NCBI GenBank assembly: GCA_045661305.1
Contig: JAZRFJ010000018.1
Span: forward strand, 1 to 60,114
Direction of reading: 5' to 3'
DNA from: UMGS1840 sp045661305
Lineage (GTDB): Bacteria; Bacillota; Clostridia; UMGS1840
Length of the DNA: 60,114 nt
Part shown: one piece after another, positions 27,688-35,650 of the stretch
Layout of the letters: each line of letters starts with the position of its first letter
How positions within the stretch are numbered: position 1 is the stretch's first letter
Program-made: the position numbers and the translations under genes
Notes under the pieces: model-generated
Database searches by the model: none
Seen by the model: the letters and a program-made list of their open reading frames with translations, nothing else
Told to the model about the DNA's origin: nothing

Positions 27688-28245
27688 TTATATTGTTTCT
27701 ATCATTTTAACTGCATTTTTTTCAAATAGTTTTCTTCCATATTCTAAAAGCACTGCCTCAAAAATACAGGCATTATCTATATGGTCTCCGTATTCGGTAA
27801 GAATAATCTGCGTTTTTTTAAAATTCTTTGTAAAATCAGAGTTTAATATAAGGTAGTATTTTGTGTCAAGCTCAAAAAGTGTCGAATATCCTAAAAAGAT
27901 ACCTTTTATACCGTTGATTCCTCTCTTTAAAGAAGAATAGTCAGGGAAAGAATATATTACATTTGTTTTGTTCTTTTTGTCTGTTAATTTTGCATCGTTT
28001 GTTTTTGTTATAAAAACTATATATCCGTCTTTGTGAGATAAAACAGTTTCGATAGATGTTTTTGAAATATCAGCTGTGAATGAAACTTCATCATATGCTT
28101 TCTTTAATATTTCATCAATCAGCTTACGACTGATTGTTTCTCCGAACAATTCGGATGCATCACAGTCAAGGCTCAAAATATCATGACAGGACAAAACAGC
28201 TTTGAGCTTATTTTCGTCTATCAGTTCAATTTTCACATTCTCCAT
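27688..28245 (-). CDS. mecA: MecA-like adaptor of ClpC
   Basis: Adaptor that hands substrates to the ClpC AAA+ unfoldase. 185 residues. N-terminal domain opens KIELIDENKLKAVLSCHDI, close to the MecA start, and includes DEILKKAYDEVSFTAD. After a short linker the C-terminal ClpC-binding domain has IYSFPDYSSLKRGI, STLFELDTKYYLIL and ILTEYGDHID. It is shorter than Bacillus MecA (about 218), mainly in the linker. Recognition is by pattern and fold order, not strong identity. GGGAGG is only 2 nt from ATG 28245 but 11 nt from the in-frame GTG 28236, so the start is uncertain. Confidence 0.75.
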   Translation of the reverse strand: MENVKIELIDENKLKAVLSCHDILSLDCDASELFGETISRKLIDEILKKAYDEVSFTADISKTSIETVLSHKDGYIVFITKTNDAKLTDKKNKTNVIYSFPDYSSLKRGINGIKGIFLGYSTLFELDTKYYLILNSDFTKNFKKTQIILTEYGDHIDNACIFEAVLLEYGRKLFEKNAVKMIETI

Positions 28246-28272
28246 TGCCTCCCATTATAAAAACCCTATTTG

Positions 28273-28278
28273 ATTATA
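28273..28278 (-). promoter_or_regulatory. Extended -10 promoter of mecA-pyk
   Basis: TATAAT on the minus strand preceded by TGT (TGnTATAAT) with no clear -35. The leader is about 20-25 nt. Confidence 0.55.
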
Positions 28279-28357
28279 ACACATTTAAAACAAAAAATAA
28301 AGGGGTAATTTTTGTAAAATAAAAAAATATTTAAAATTTCATCAAAAAATTTTTTTA

Positions 28358-28375
28358 TTCGACATTTATTCGACA
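28358..28375 (-). promoter_or_regulatory. Tandem pair of perfect 0A boxes
   Basis: TTCGACA at 28358-28364 and 28369-28375, each the exact complement of the Spo0A box TGTCGAA. Their 11-bp periodicity is that of a bound Spo0A dimer. They lie between mecA and spo0A and could serve either. Confidence 0.8.
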
Positions 28376-28450
28376 AAATTTAAAAAATTACAAACCAAAA
28401 AAGGATAAAATACTGTTTTTCCTTTCTTTTTTAGACTTTTTTTAAAAAAA

Positions 28451-28530
28451 TTCGACATTTTTGTGTTAAAAAAAGGATTTTTTTGTTAGAAATTTGTTAA
28501 AAGCATTAATTTTGGCATTTTTTTGTCGAA
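28451..28530. promoter_or_regulatory. Two further perfect 0A boxes
   Basis: TTCGACA at 28451-28457 (minus orientation) and TGTCGAA at 28524-28530 (plus orientation), the latter about 30 bp upstream of the spo0A -35. The rest of the 436-bp intergenic 28246-28681 is extremely AT-rich, with no ORF or RNA gene I can support. Confidence 0.75.
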
Positions 28531-28560
28531 CGATAGTTGGTAAAAATTTCCAGTTTTCTC

Positions 28561-28589
28561 TTGATTTCTGCGAAATTATGTGTTATTAT
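28561..28589 (+). promoter_or_regulatory. Promoter of spo0A
   Basis: TTGATT (28561-28566), 17-bp spacer, TATTAT (28584-28589). The leader to ATG 28682 is about 85 nt. I found no convincing sigma-H promoter. Confidence 0.65.
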
Positions 28590-28681
28590 AAATTTACGAA
28601 ATTAAAAATGTTTTTTAATGCGCATAAAAAACTAAAAAAGGATAATGCAGATGAATTTTCTGTTTAAAAAGGAGAATTACG

Positions 28682-29497
28682 ATGAAAAAGATTTTAATTG
28701 TAGATAATGATATGACATTTCTTAATAATATGAAGGAAAAACTATCTGAAAATGATTATTTCGGAGAGATTAAAATTGCTCAGAATGGCTGGGAAGCATT
28801 CGATATTGCAAAACAGTTCGACCCTGATATTGTTCTTACGGCTGTTGTAATGTCGGATGGGGACGGAATATGGCTTATTGAGCATTTGAAAAGCGAGGAA
28901 TATGATAATAAAAACAGAGTTATAATTCCGATTCTTGATTCAAAAATTACAGCTATTGAAAATCTGATGTGGTCTTTGGGAGTAGATTATCTTTTAGTAA
29001 AACCTTTTAATGCAGAGGAAATTGCAAGCCAGATAAGACTTGTTTCGGAAAGCAAGGACGCAATGAACGGTTTTGATGAGAATGTTTCTTTAGAATCACA
29101 AGTAATTAAGCACTCAAATGCAAATATTCAAAAGTCAAAGGAAGACCCCAAGCTTGAACAGCTTGTTACAAATATTTTTCATGACTTGGGAATGCCTGCA
29201 CATATAAAGGGATATGAGTATTTAAGATATGCGATTTTAAGAGTCCTTGAAAATAAGAGTTTGCTTCACAGTGTTACAAAGGAGCTTTATCCTATGACAG
29301 CAAAAGCTTTTGGAAGTAAACCAAGCCGTGTCGAGCGAGCGATAAGACACGCTATTGAGGTAGCCTGGACAAGAGGAGACCCTGAAAATATAGCAAAGCT
29401 TTTCGGCTGTACTGTTCTTTCTTCAAGAGGAAAACCTACAAATTCAGAATTTTTAGCAATGATAGCAGATAAGATACTATTGAAGCTATCTGCATAA
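28682..29497 (+). CDS. spo0A: Spo0A-type sporulation regulator with a degenerate receiver domain
   Basis: Master regulator of spore entry. The C-terminal DNA-binding domain (about 160-271) is highly conserved: FHDLGMPAHIKGYEYLR, SRVERAIRHAIEVAWTRG, KPTNSEFLAMIADK. The N-terminal receiver (1-120) is not: in DPDIVLTAVVMSDGDG the phosphoacceptor Asp of the family (DPDVLVLDIIM in Bacillus) is Ala54 with no gap; the acidic pair is Asp8-Asn9; and the conserved Thr (MLTA) is missing at IPILDS. The Lys of LLVKPF remains. Phosphorelay control is therefore unlikely as normally understood. 271 residues, otherwise normal. AAAGGAGAATTACG precedes ATG. Four perfect 0A boxes lie upstream. Confidence 0.93.
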   Translation: MKKILIVDNDMTFLNNMKEKLSENDYFGEIKIAQNGWEAFDIAKQFDPDIVLTAVVMSDGDGIWLIEHLKSEEYDNKNRVIIPILDSKITAIENLMWSLGVDYLLVKPFNAEEIASQIRLVSESKDAMNGFDENVSLESQVIKHSNANIQKSKEDPKLEQLVTNIFHDLGMPAHIKGYEYLRYAILRVLENKSLLHSVTKELYPMTAKAFGSKPSRVERAIRHAIEVAWTRGDPENIAKLFGCTVLSSRGKPTNSEFLAMIADKILLKLSA

Positions 29498-29505
29498 AAA
29501 AGGAA

Positions 29506-29538
29506 GGAACTGTTAAAATGATACTTTTTAGCAGTTCC
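29506..29538. terminator. Terminator between spo0A and the MATE gene
   Basis: GGAACTG/CAGTTCC stem extended by TTAAAA/TTTTTA with one bulged base, then a T-rich stretch on the plus strand. Confidence 0.6.
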
Positions 29539-29553
29539 CTTGTATATATATTT

Positions 29554-30918
29554 TTAAGACAATCCCTTATTAAGTTGTTTGAAGAAATTTATTGCAAATG
29601 GCAGAGAAACTAAAAAAGTAAGTATATCTGCACAGCTTTGAGCAATTTCAACACCTGTTATGCCTATAATTTTTGGAAGAAAGTATATAAGCGGTAAGAA
29701 GAATAGACCTTGCCTTGTGCTTGATAAAAATGTTGCGGTCCAGGATTTTCCTATGGTCTGGAATGTCATATTGCATACAACTCCAAGCGGTATAAAAAGC
29801 ATTGAAATACATTGCGCCCTAAGCGCCCTTGAGCCTATTTCGATAACTTTAGGGTCATTGTCTATAAAAAATCTGATTATATATTCAGCACTAAAAAAAC
29901 CAATGATGGCACATGTTGCCATACATATTTCGCCTACTTTTAATGTAAAAAGGAAAGATTTTTTTACACGCATCATTTTTTTTGCACCGTAGTTGAATCC
30001 GACAACAGGTTGATAGCCTTGTCCGAATCCTAAACTTACTGAGAAAATCATCATAAATACTTTACCCACTATTGACATTGCGGCAACAGCAGCATCACCG
30101 TATATTATAGCACTTCTGTTTAACATAACTGTTGCAATGCTTGCAAGTCCCTGACGGCAAAAGGACGGAAGTCCTGTTTTTATAATGAGAAGATATGTGT
30201 CAGCAGTTTTTGAAATGTGTTTTATACTAAGCTCAACATTGCTTTTTTTACCTATATAAAACCAGATAAGAATACAAAAACTGATAAACTGGCTTAATAT
30301 AGTTGCAATAGCTGCTCCTGCGATTCCAAGCTTAAAAGTAAAAATAAAAAGCGGGTCTAGAAGCATATTAAGTATTCCGCCTGATGTTATTCCAATCATT
30401 GCAAATTTTGCTTTTCCTTGCGCTCTTAAAGTATTATTAAGGACAAATGATGCTGCCATAATCGGTGCACCAAAAAGAATATATTGACCGTAACTTTTTG
30501 CGTATGGGAAAATTGTTTTGTTTGCTCCTAACAGGCTGATAAGCTCATCTGAAAAGATTGTTCCTGTAATAAGCAGTAAAGAACCGAAAAAAATTGAAGC
30601 GAAAAATCCGCTTGATGCAATTTCGTTGGCCTTTTTATATTTTTTTTGACCTAAAAGTCTTGAAATGTTGCTTCCGCATCCCATTCCAAGAGTGAATCCT
30701 ACTGCCTGAATTATTGACATAAGTGAAAAAACAACACCAACAGCACCGGAAGCACTTGTTCCTAATTTTGATACAAAAAAAGTGTCAGCCATGTTGTATA
30801 TTGATGTTATCAGCATACTTATAATAGTAGGAACAGCTAAACCTGAAATGAGCTTTCCTACCGGTTTTTCAGTCATTTTTATGAAATTTTCTTCGTTTTG
30901 GTTTCTTTCGCTACTCAT
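29554..30918 (-). CDS. MATE family efflux transporter
   Basis: Na+- or H+-coupled multidrug/toxin exporter, 454 residues, 12 membrane helices in two MATE halves. N-terminal MTEKPVGKLISGLAVPTIISML and YNMADTFFVSKLGTSASGAVG, and mid-protein GLPSFCRQGLASIATVMLN and GFGQGYQPVVGFNYGAKK, are family hallmarks. Substrate unknown. Its first four bases overlap the upstream hydrolase gene. It ends the lepB-rbgA-rnhB-yraN-MBL-MATE set. Confidence 0.92.
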   Translation of the reverse strand: MSSERNQNEENFIKMTEKPVGKLISGLAVPTIISMLITSIYNMADTFFVSKLGTSASGAVGVVFSLMSIIQAVGFTLGMGCGSNISRLLGQKKYKKANEIASSGFFASIFFGSLLLITGTIFSDELISLLGANKTIFPYAKSYGQYILFGAPIMAASFVLNNTLRAQGKAKFAMIGITSGGILNMLLDPLFIFTFKLGIAGAAIATILSQFISFCILIWFYIGKKSNVELSIKHISKTADTYLLIIKTGLPSFCRQGLASIATVMLNRSAIIYGDAAVAAMSIVGKVFMMIFSVSLGFGQGYQPVVGFNYGAKKMMRVKKSFLFTLKVGEICMATCAIIGFFSAEYIIRFFIDNDPKVIEIGSRALRAQCISMLFIPLGVVCNMTFQTIGKSWTATFLSSTRQGLFFLPLIYFLPKIIGITGVEIAQSCADILTFLVSLPFAINFFKQLNKGLS

Positions 30919-31532
30919 AATTCGATTTCTTCTCCAGGTTTTAAAATTATTTTACCATTGCAGTTAAGATTTTGGGCTTTTACAAGGTCATAAGGCGGAT
31001 TTTCAGCATCTGTTTCCGAGCTTACGGGAGCTGTATGAATAGGAATAGTATATTTTGCATTTATAATTTTTGCACATTCTGATGCTTCTTCTATATCCAT
31101 ATTATAAACACCGTCACAGCAAAGTAAGGCATAAGTTAAGTTCATTTTTGAAAGCTTGTTTGACATATCCTGGGTTTTTGAAGTATCGCCCGAAGCATAT
31201 ACTTTTATTCCATCAAACTCTATAATATATCCGACACATGAATTAATATCGTGGTTTTTGTTATAAGCCTGCACAGAAGTTATTTTTATGTCATCTTTAA
31301 AAAATGTTTTGTATTCTCCCATTATCAGTGCATCTGAATATTTAATAATCGTGCAATTATCTGACTTTTTTAATATAGAAGTATTTATGTGGTCAAAGTG
31401 GTCATGTGTTATCAGTATGAGGTCAGCTATCTTTTCGCATCCTATTTCTATAAACGGGTCAACATAAATTATTTTATTATTATTTGTTTCAATCCTGAAG
31501 CTTCCATGACCCTGATATAAAAGTTTGCTCAT
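30915..31532 (-). CDS. Metallo-beta-lactamase-fold hydrolase
   Basis: 205 residues, UPF0173/UlaG-like. Metal ligands: THDHFDH (residues about 42-48), the Asp in ASGDTSKTQ and the C-terminal His in IPIHTAP; a further Asp in CDGVYNMD. Substrate unknown; relatives act on cyclic or phosphorylated small molecules. It is 4 bp downstream of yraN and overlaps the MATE gene by 4 bp. Confidence 0.85.
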   Translation of the reverse strand: MSKLLYQGHGSFRIETNNNKIIYVDPFIEIGCEKIADLILITHDHFDHINTSILKKSDNCTIIKYSDALIMGEYKTFFKDDIKITSVQAYNKNHDINSCVGYIIEFDGIKVYASGDTSKTQDMSNKLSKMNLTYALLCCDGVYNMDIEEASECAKIINAKYTIPIHTAPVSSETDAENPPYDLVKAQNLNCNGKIILKPGEEIEL

Positions 31533-31536
31533 TTTT

Positions 31537-31914
31537 TCATTCTCCTTGTGAAAATGCGTTTTCGATAAAGTTTATTTTTTTGTTGAAGAAAATATTTTTA
31601 TTAAGTATTATTTCTAAAATATCAAAGCTTATAATATAGTCATAATATTGTTCATTTTTCATAAGATACATTTTTGCACCGTGTATAATTGAATTCCTTT
31701 TATAAAAAGTTACTGCATCAGCAGGATTTCCAAATGTAGTATCTGCTCGTGTTTTTACTTCTACAAAATGGATTTCACCGTTTTTCTCTGCAATAATATC
31801 TATCTCGCTTCCTTTTACAAGAAAGTTTTTCTCTAAAATTTTATATCCTCGGTTTTTTAAGTATCTTTCAGCAATTTTTTCGCCTTTTTCTCCAAAATCT
31901 TTATTATAACTCAT
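31537..31914 (-). CDS. YraN family protein (UPF0102)
   Basis: 125 residues, restriction-endonuclease-like fold: GEKGEKIAERYLKNRGYKIL, GSEIDIIAEKNGEIHFVEVKTR with the PD-(D/E)xK-type Asp, Glu and Lys. Role undefined, probably nucleic-acid processing. It overlaps rnhB by 11 bp, its usual neighbour. Confidence 0.88.
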   Translation of the reverse strand: MSYNKDFGEKGEKIAERYLKNRGYKILEKNFLVKGSEIDIIAEKNGEIHFVEVKTRADTTFGNPADAVTFYKRNSIIHGAKMYLMKNEQYYDYIISFDILEIILNKNIFFNKKINFIENAFSQGE

Positions 31915-32530
31915 TTTTGTTTGCCTCTATGATTTTTTTAAGAAAGCTTTTTCGGTGTATAGGAAGTATGCCATATTTTTCGATAGCTTCATAATGAGCT
32001 TTTGTTCCGTAACCCTTGTGATTTTTAAAGCCGTATTCGGGATACTCTTTATCATATTGTTCTAAAAGCCTGTCCCTTGACACTTTTGCTAAAATTGATG
32101 CACAGGCAATAGAATGTGAAAGGCTGTCACCTTTTACTACAGTTTTATTTGGAGTTGTAATACCTTTATTTCTGTTCCCGTCAATAAGTGCAAAATCTGC
32201 CTTTTGGGAAAGAGAATTAATCGCTTTTTCCATAGCGGAAAGTGTCGCATTTAATATATTAATTTCGTCTATTGTTTTTTCATCTTCAAATATAACGCTG
32301 TAAGCGATAGCATTTTTGATTATAATATCAAAAAGCTCTTCTCGCTTTTTTTCTGTAAGTTTTTTTGAATCATTAACTCCGTCTATTATAAGGCCTTTTG
32401 GCATAATAACAGCCGCAGCGGCAACAGGACCGCATAGCGGGCCTCTGCCTGCTTCATCAACTCCGCATATATACTGCGGCTCTTTTTCAAGACCGCTGAG
32501 TTCAAAATCTGTTTTAAATTCTGTTTTCAT
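31904..32530 (-). CDS. rnhB: Ribonuclease HII
   Basis: Removes ribonucleotides embedded in DNA and degrades RNA:DNA hybrids. Start ATG 32530 (208 residues) with AGGA 9 nt upstream; the longer frame runs into rbgA. Catalytic residues: GVDEAGRGPLCGP (Asp25, Glu26), ALIDGN, and the Asp in LAKVSRDRLLEQ. The start overlaps the rbgA end by 17 bp. Confidence 0.95.
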   Translation of the reverse strand: MKTEFKTDFELSGLEKEPQYICGVDEAGRGPLCGPVAAAAVIMPKGLIIDGVNDSKKLTEKKREELFDIIIKNAIAYSVIFEDEKTIDEINILNATLSAMEKAINSLSQKADFALIDGNRNKGITTPNKTVVKGDSLSHSIACASILAKVSRDRLLEQYDKEYPEYGFKNHKGYGTKAHYEAIEKYGILPIHRKSFLKKIIEANKNEL

Positions 32531-33401
32531 AATCCATATCCTGATTCTTAAAAATTTTATTTGCATCTTCAAGTGAAATTCTGCCCAGCTTTCCGCTTTG
32601 GAAGTCATCTAAAACAGCGTGAGCACACCTTGTATAGTCAGGTTCGTCTTTTTTGAAGATATAGCCTCGTTTAAAGCATATTTTTTCATATACCGAGAGT
32701 CTGTCATCATATTCTTCAATATCAATTTTATAACGCTCGGAAAGTGCATCTGTATAGTTTTCCAGCATAAATTCTAAAAATCTTACACAAACCTCTTCAA
32801 TATCAAGCACCTGTTCCTTTATTGCACCTGTAAATGCAAGGTGGAGCGCACATTTTTCATTATCAAGCTTAGGCCATAAAATACCCGGAGTATCTAAAAG
32901 CTCAATTTCTTCAGATATTTTTACCCATTGTTTATTTACCGTAACACCCGGACGGTCTTCCGTTTTTAAAGCTTGTCTTTTTGCCATTCTGTTTATAAAA
33001 GAAGATTTTCCTGAATTTGGGATTCCTGCAACCATTATACGAAGCGGTTTTTTTATTCCTTTTTCTTTATTTTTTTCAAGTTTTTCTGATAAAAGAGCTT
33101 TAAGCTCGGACGGAACTTTTTTTAATCCTTCTCCGCTTTCGCAGTTTGCACTTATTGCTGCAAAGCCTCTTTGTTTAAAATAATTTATCCACCCCGTTGT
33201 AACTTTTTCGTCAGCAGTATCTTCCTTATTTAATATAACAAGTCTTTTTTTATCTTTACAAAGAGTGTTTATATCGGGGTTTTGTGAGGAAAGGGGGATA
33301 CGGGCATCTAAAATTTCAATAACGCCGTCCACAAGCTTTAAATTCTCCGAAATTATTCTCTTTGTTTTTGCCATATGGCCAGGATACCAGTTTATATTCA
33401 T
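32514..33401 (-). CDS. rbgA: Ribosome biogenesis GTPase RbgA (YlqF)
   Basis: Essential GTPase for late 50S assembly. Circularly permuted G-domain: G4 LNKEDTAD first, then G1 GIPNSGKSSFINR and G3 DTPGILWPK; it opens with the signature INWYPGHMAK. 295 residues from ATG 33401, which has AAAGG 9 nt upstream; the TTG 33410 frame start sits too close to it. The C-terminal helical domain is present. Same neighbours as in Bacillus (rbgA-rnhB). Confidence 0.96.
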   Translation of the reverse strand: MNINWYPGHMAKTKRIISENLKLVDGVIEILDARIPLSSQNPDINTLCKDKKRLVILNKEDTADEKVTTGWINYFKQRGFAAISANCESGEGLKKVPSELKALLSEKLEKNKEKGIKKPLRIMVAGIPNSGKSSFINRMAKRQALKTEDRPGVTVNKQWVKISEEIELLDTPGILWPKLDNEKCALHLAFTGAIKEQVLDIEEVCVRFLEFMLENYTDALSERYKIDIEEYDDRLSVYEKICFKRGYIFKKDEPDYTRCAHAVLDDFQSGKLGRISLEDANKIFKNQDMDYENRI

Positions 33402-33442
33402 ATATATCAACCTTTCTTAAATAGTAGTAAAGATAACAAAAA

Positions 33443-33477
33443 GGGGCTTATCTCAAAAAAATTGAGAAATCTGCCCC
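33443..33477 (-). terminator. Terminator or attenuator after lepB
   Basis: GGGGC (33443-33447) pairs with GCCCC (33473-33477), with inner arms TCTCAA/TTGAGA; TTTTTG follows on the minus strand. It separates lepB from rbgA and may reduce, not block, read-through. Confidence 0.75.
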
Positions 33478-33483
33478 GCTTTA

Positions 33484-34122
33484 TTATTCGTTATATAATC
33501 CTCCGATTTTATTAAAAGGAAAAAGTCTGAACCATGCTTTTCCTACAATATCTTTTTCCTTAATCATTCCAACACCTGTCATATCACGGCTGTCACGGCT
33601 GTTTTCTCTGTTATCACCAAGTGCAAAAACACAGTCTTCAGGAACGATTTTAGGATAAACAGTGTTGTATCTGTCATAAGTTGTTCCCTGAATATAAGGC
33701 TCTGAAAGCTCAACTCCGTCAACAAAAACCTTGCCGTCCTTGATGTCTACCTCTTGACCTTCCGTTGCAATAACTCTTTTGATATAATACTTCTTAGGGT
33801 CGCCTACGGGTTTAAATACAATTATATCCCCGTTTTGAGGTTCATAACCAAGTCTTAACACAAAGAGGCTGTTGTTGTTTTGTAAGGTAGGTTCCATTGA
33901 AGCACCGCTTACTCTTACAAGAGTAAAGACAAAATTTACAATAAGAAGTGCGGCAACAACTGCTACCAACAAAGATTCTACCCATTCAAGCAATTCTTTT
34001 TTCCAGTCTTTCTTTTTAGGTAAATTGCATTCCACATCTTCGGCTTTTTCTTCACATTCCAAATCTTCTGTAATCATTTCTTCTTCATTAGTTTCTTTTA
34101 TTTCATCAAATTCGTTTGACAT
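33484..34122 (-). CDS. lepB: Signal peptidase I
   Basis: Cleaves signal peptides of exported proteins at the outer membrane face. 212 residues: an acidic cytoplasmic tail of about 45 residues, one membrane helix (about 48-68), then SGASMEPTL with catalytic Ser75 and YYIKRVIATEGQ with Lys115, and GDNRENSRDSR near the end. It has its own consensus promoter. It would process the secreted proteins encoded at 56742-59446. Confidence 0.95.
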   Translation of the reverse strand: MSNEFDEIKETNEEEMITEDLECEEKAEDVECNLPKKKDWKKELLEWVESLLVAVVAALLIVNFVFTLVRVSGASMEPTLQNNNSLFVLRLGYEPQNGDIIVFKPVGDPKKYYIKRVIATEGQEVDIKDGKVFVDGVELSEPYIQGTTYDRYNTVYPKIVPEDCVFALGDNRENSRDSRDMTGVGMIKEKDIVGKAWFRLFPFNKIGGLYNE

Positions 34123-34160
34123 TAATATAACCTCACTTTATACATAGTCCTTTAAAAAAT

Positions 34161-34189
34161 ATATTAACATTTTTCTTTAAAAATGTCAA
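34161..34189 (-). promoter_or_regulatory. Consensus promoter of lepB
   Basis: Minus strand: TTGACA (34189-34184), 17-bp spacer, TAATAT (34166-34161). Confidence 0.85.
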
Positions 34190-34226
34190 CGGTTTTTAAA
34201 TATTTTGTGAATTTTTGAGAAAAACA

Positions 34227-34255
34227 TTGACTATTTTGGGTAAATATAGTAAAAT
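34227..34255 (+). promoter_or_regulatory. Promoter of the citrate synthase gene
   Basis: TTGACT (34227-34232), 17-bp spacer, TAAAAT (34250-34255). Confidence 0.85.
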
Positions 34256-34287
34256 GATTATATGTATTATAGTTAGGGGGAACAGTT

Positions 34288-35634
34288 ATGAACAACATAC
34301 ATCTTACAGAGAAACAATGCGAAAAATTTTCAAAACTTGTTAATGCGTATGCTACCATTGACAGCGAGCTTTATACAAAATATAATGTAAAAAGAGGACT
34401 CAGAAATTCTGACGGAACAGGTGTTCTTGTTGGACTTACAACAGTAGGTGAGGTTACAGGATATGCTATGATAGATAATGAAAAGCAGGCTATTCCTGGG
34501 AAACTCAGTTACAGAGGCAGAGAAATCAGAGAGATAATAGCTGCCCAGAAGGGACGCCGTTTTTCCTTTGAAGAAGTAGTGTATATTCTTTTGTTTTCAC
34601 AAGTACCTTCGGAAGACGAACTAAAGGAGTTCTGTGAGCTTTTATCCAAAAACAGACAGCTTCCTGAGGGATTTGTTGAAGATACAATTTTAAAATCACC
34701 TAGTCCTGATGTTATGAATAAGATGGCAAGAAGTGTTCTGACGCTTTATTCATATGACGAAAATCCTGATGACAGAGAAATCGGAAATGTTATAAGACAG
34801 GTGTTAGAGCTTATTGCAAGATTCAGTGTAATTGCCGCTTACGGCTATAATGCAAAGAGACACTATTATGATAAAAAGAGCCTTATTCTTCATAACAATA
34901 AGCCTGATTACTCTATTTCTGAAAACTTTTTAAATCTTATAAGACTAGACAAAAAGTTCACCCCGCTTGAAGCTGAAATTTTAGACCTTATGCTTGTTTT
35001 ACACGCAGAGCATGGCGGTGGAAACAATTCTACTTTTACAACCCATGTTATTATGTCCTCAGGTACAGATGTTTATTCTGCTGTTGCGGCTGCAATCGGT
35101 TCATTAAAAGGACCAAGACACGGCGGTGCAAACATTAAAGTTGTCGAAATGATAGAAGATTTGTGCAAAAATGTTACTGATATTTCAGATGAGGCACAGA
35201 TTGAAAAGTATCTTTCTGATACACTTGATAAAAAAACCTATGATAAATCAGGTCTTATTTACGGAATGGGGCATGCTGTATATACTCTTTGCGACCCGAG
35301 AGCTGAAATTTTAAAGGCTAAAGCAAAAGAGCTTGCTGAAGAAAAAGGCATGATGAAAGAGTTTCATCTTTATGAGCTTGTTGAAAAGCTTGCACCTGTT
35401 GTAATAAACAAAAAGACAAACAAGCAAATCTGTGCAAATATAGACCTTTATTCAGGTTTTGTTTATCAGATGTTAAATATTCCGAAAGAGCTTTTCACAC
35501 CTCTTTTTGCAATTTCAAGAATTGCCGGTTGGAGTGCTCATATTTTAGAAGAAATTGTTACAAATAAGCGTATCATGCGTCCTGCTTATAAGAGTGTTTC
35601 TGAAAAGCGGCCGTATGAAAGACCTAATAAGTAA
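34288..35634 (+). CDS. Citrate synthase family protein
   Basis: Condenses acetyl-CoA with oxaloacetate to citrate, probably for glutamate synthesis in an anaerobe. 448 residues, with about 60 extra N-terminal residues compared with short citrate synthases. Visible: LSYRGREIREI, LVLHAEHGGGNNSTF (catalytic His), GSLKGPRHGGAN (second His), GMGHAVYTLCDPRA, ISRIAGWSAHILEE. A 2-methylcitrate synthase role cannot be excluded. AGGGGG upstream. No aconitase or isocitrate dehydrogenase lies nearby. Confidence 0.92.
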   Translation: MNNIHLTEKQCEKFSKLVNAYATIDSELYTKYNVKRGLRNSDGTGVLVGLTTVGEVTGYAMIDNEKQAIPGKLSYRGREIREIIAAQKGRRFSFEEVVYILLFSQVPSEDELKEFCELLSKNRQLPEGFVEDTILKSPSPDVMNKMARSVLTLYSYDENPDDREIGNVIRQVLELIARFSVIAAYGYNAKRHYYDKKSLILHNNKPDYSISENFLNLIRLDKKFTPLEAEILDLMLVLHAEHGGGNNSTFTTHVIMSSGTDVYSAVAAAIGSLKGPRHGGANIKVVEMIEDLCKNVTDISDEAQIEKYLSDTLDKKTYDKSGLIYGMGHAVYTLCDPRAEILKAKAKELAEEKGMMKEFHLYELVEKLAPVVINKKTNKQICANIDLYSGFVYQMLNIPKELFTPLFAISRIAGWSAHILEEIVTNKRIMRPAYKSVSEKRPYERPNK

Positions 35635-35650
35635 AGGAAAGATATAACAA

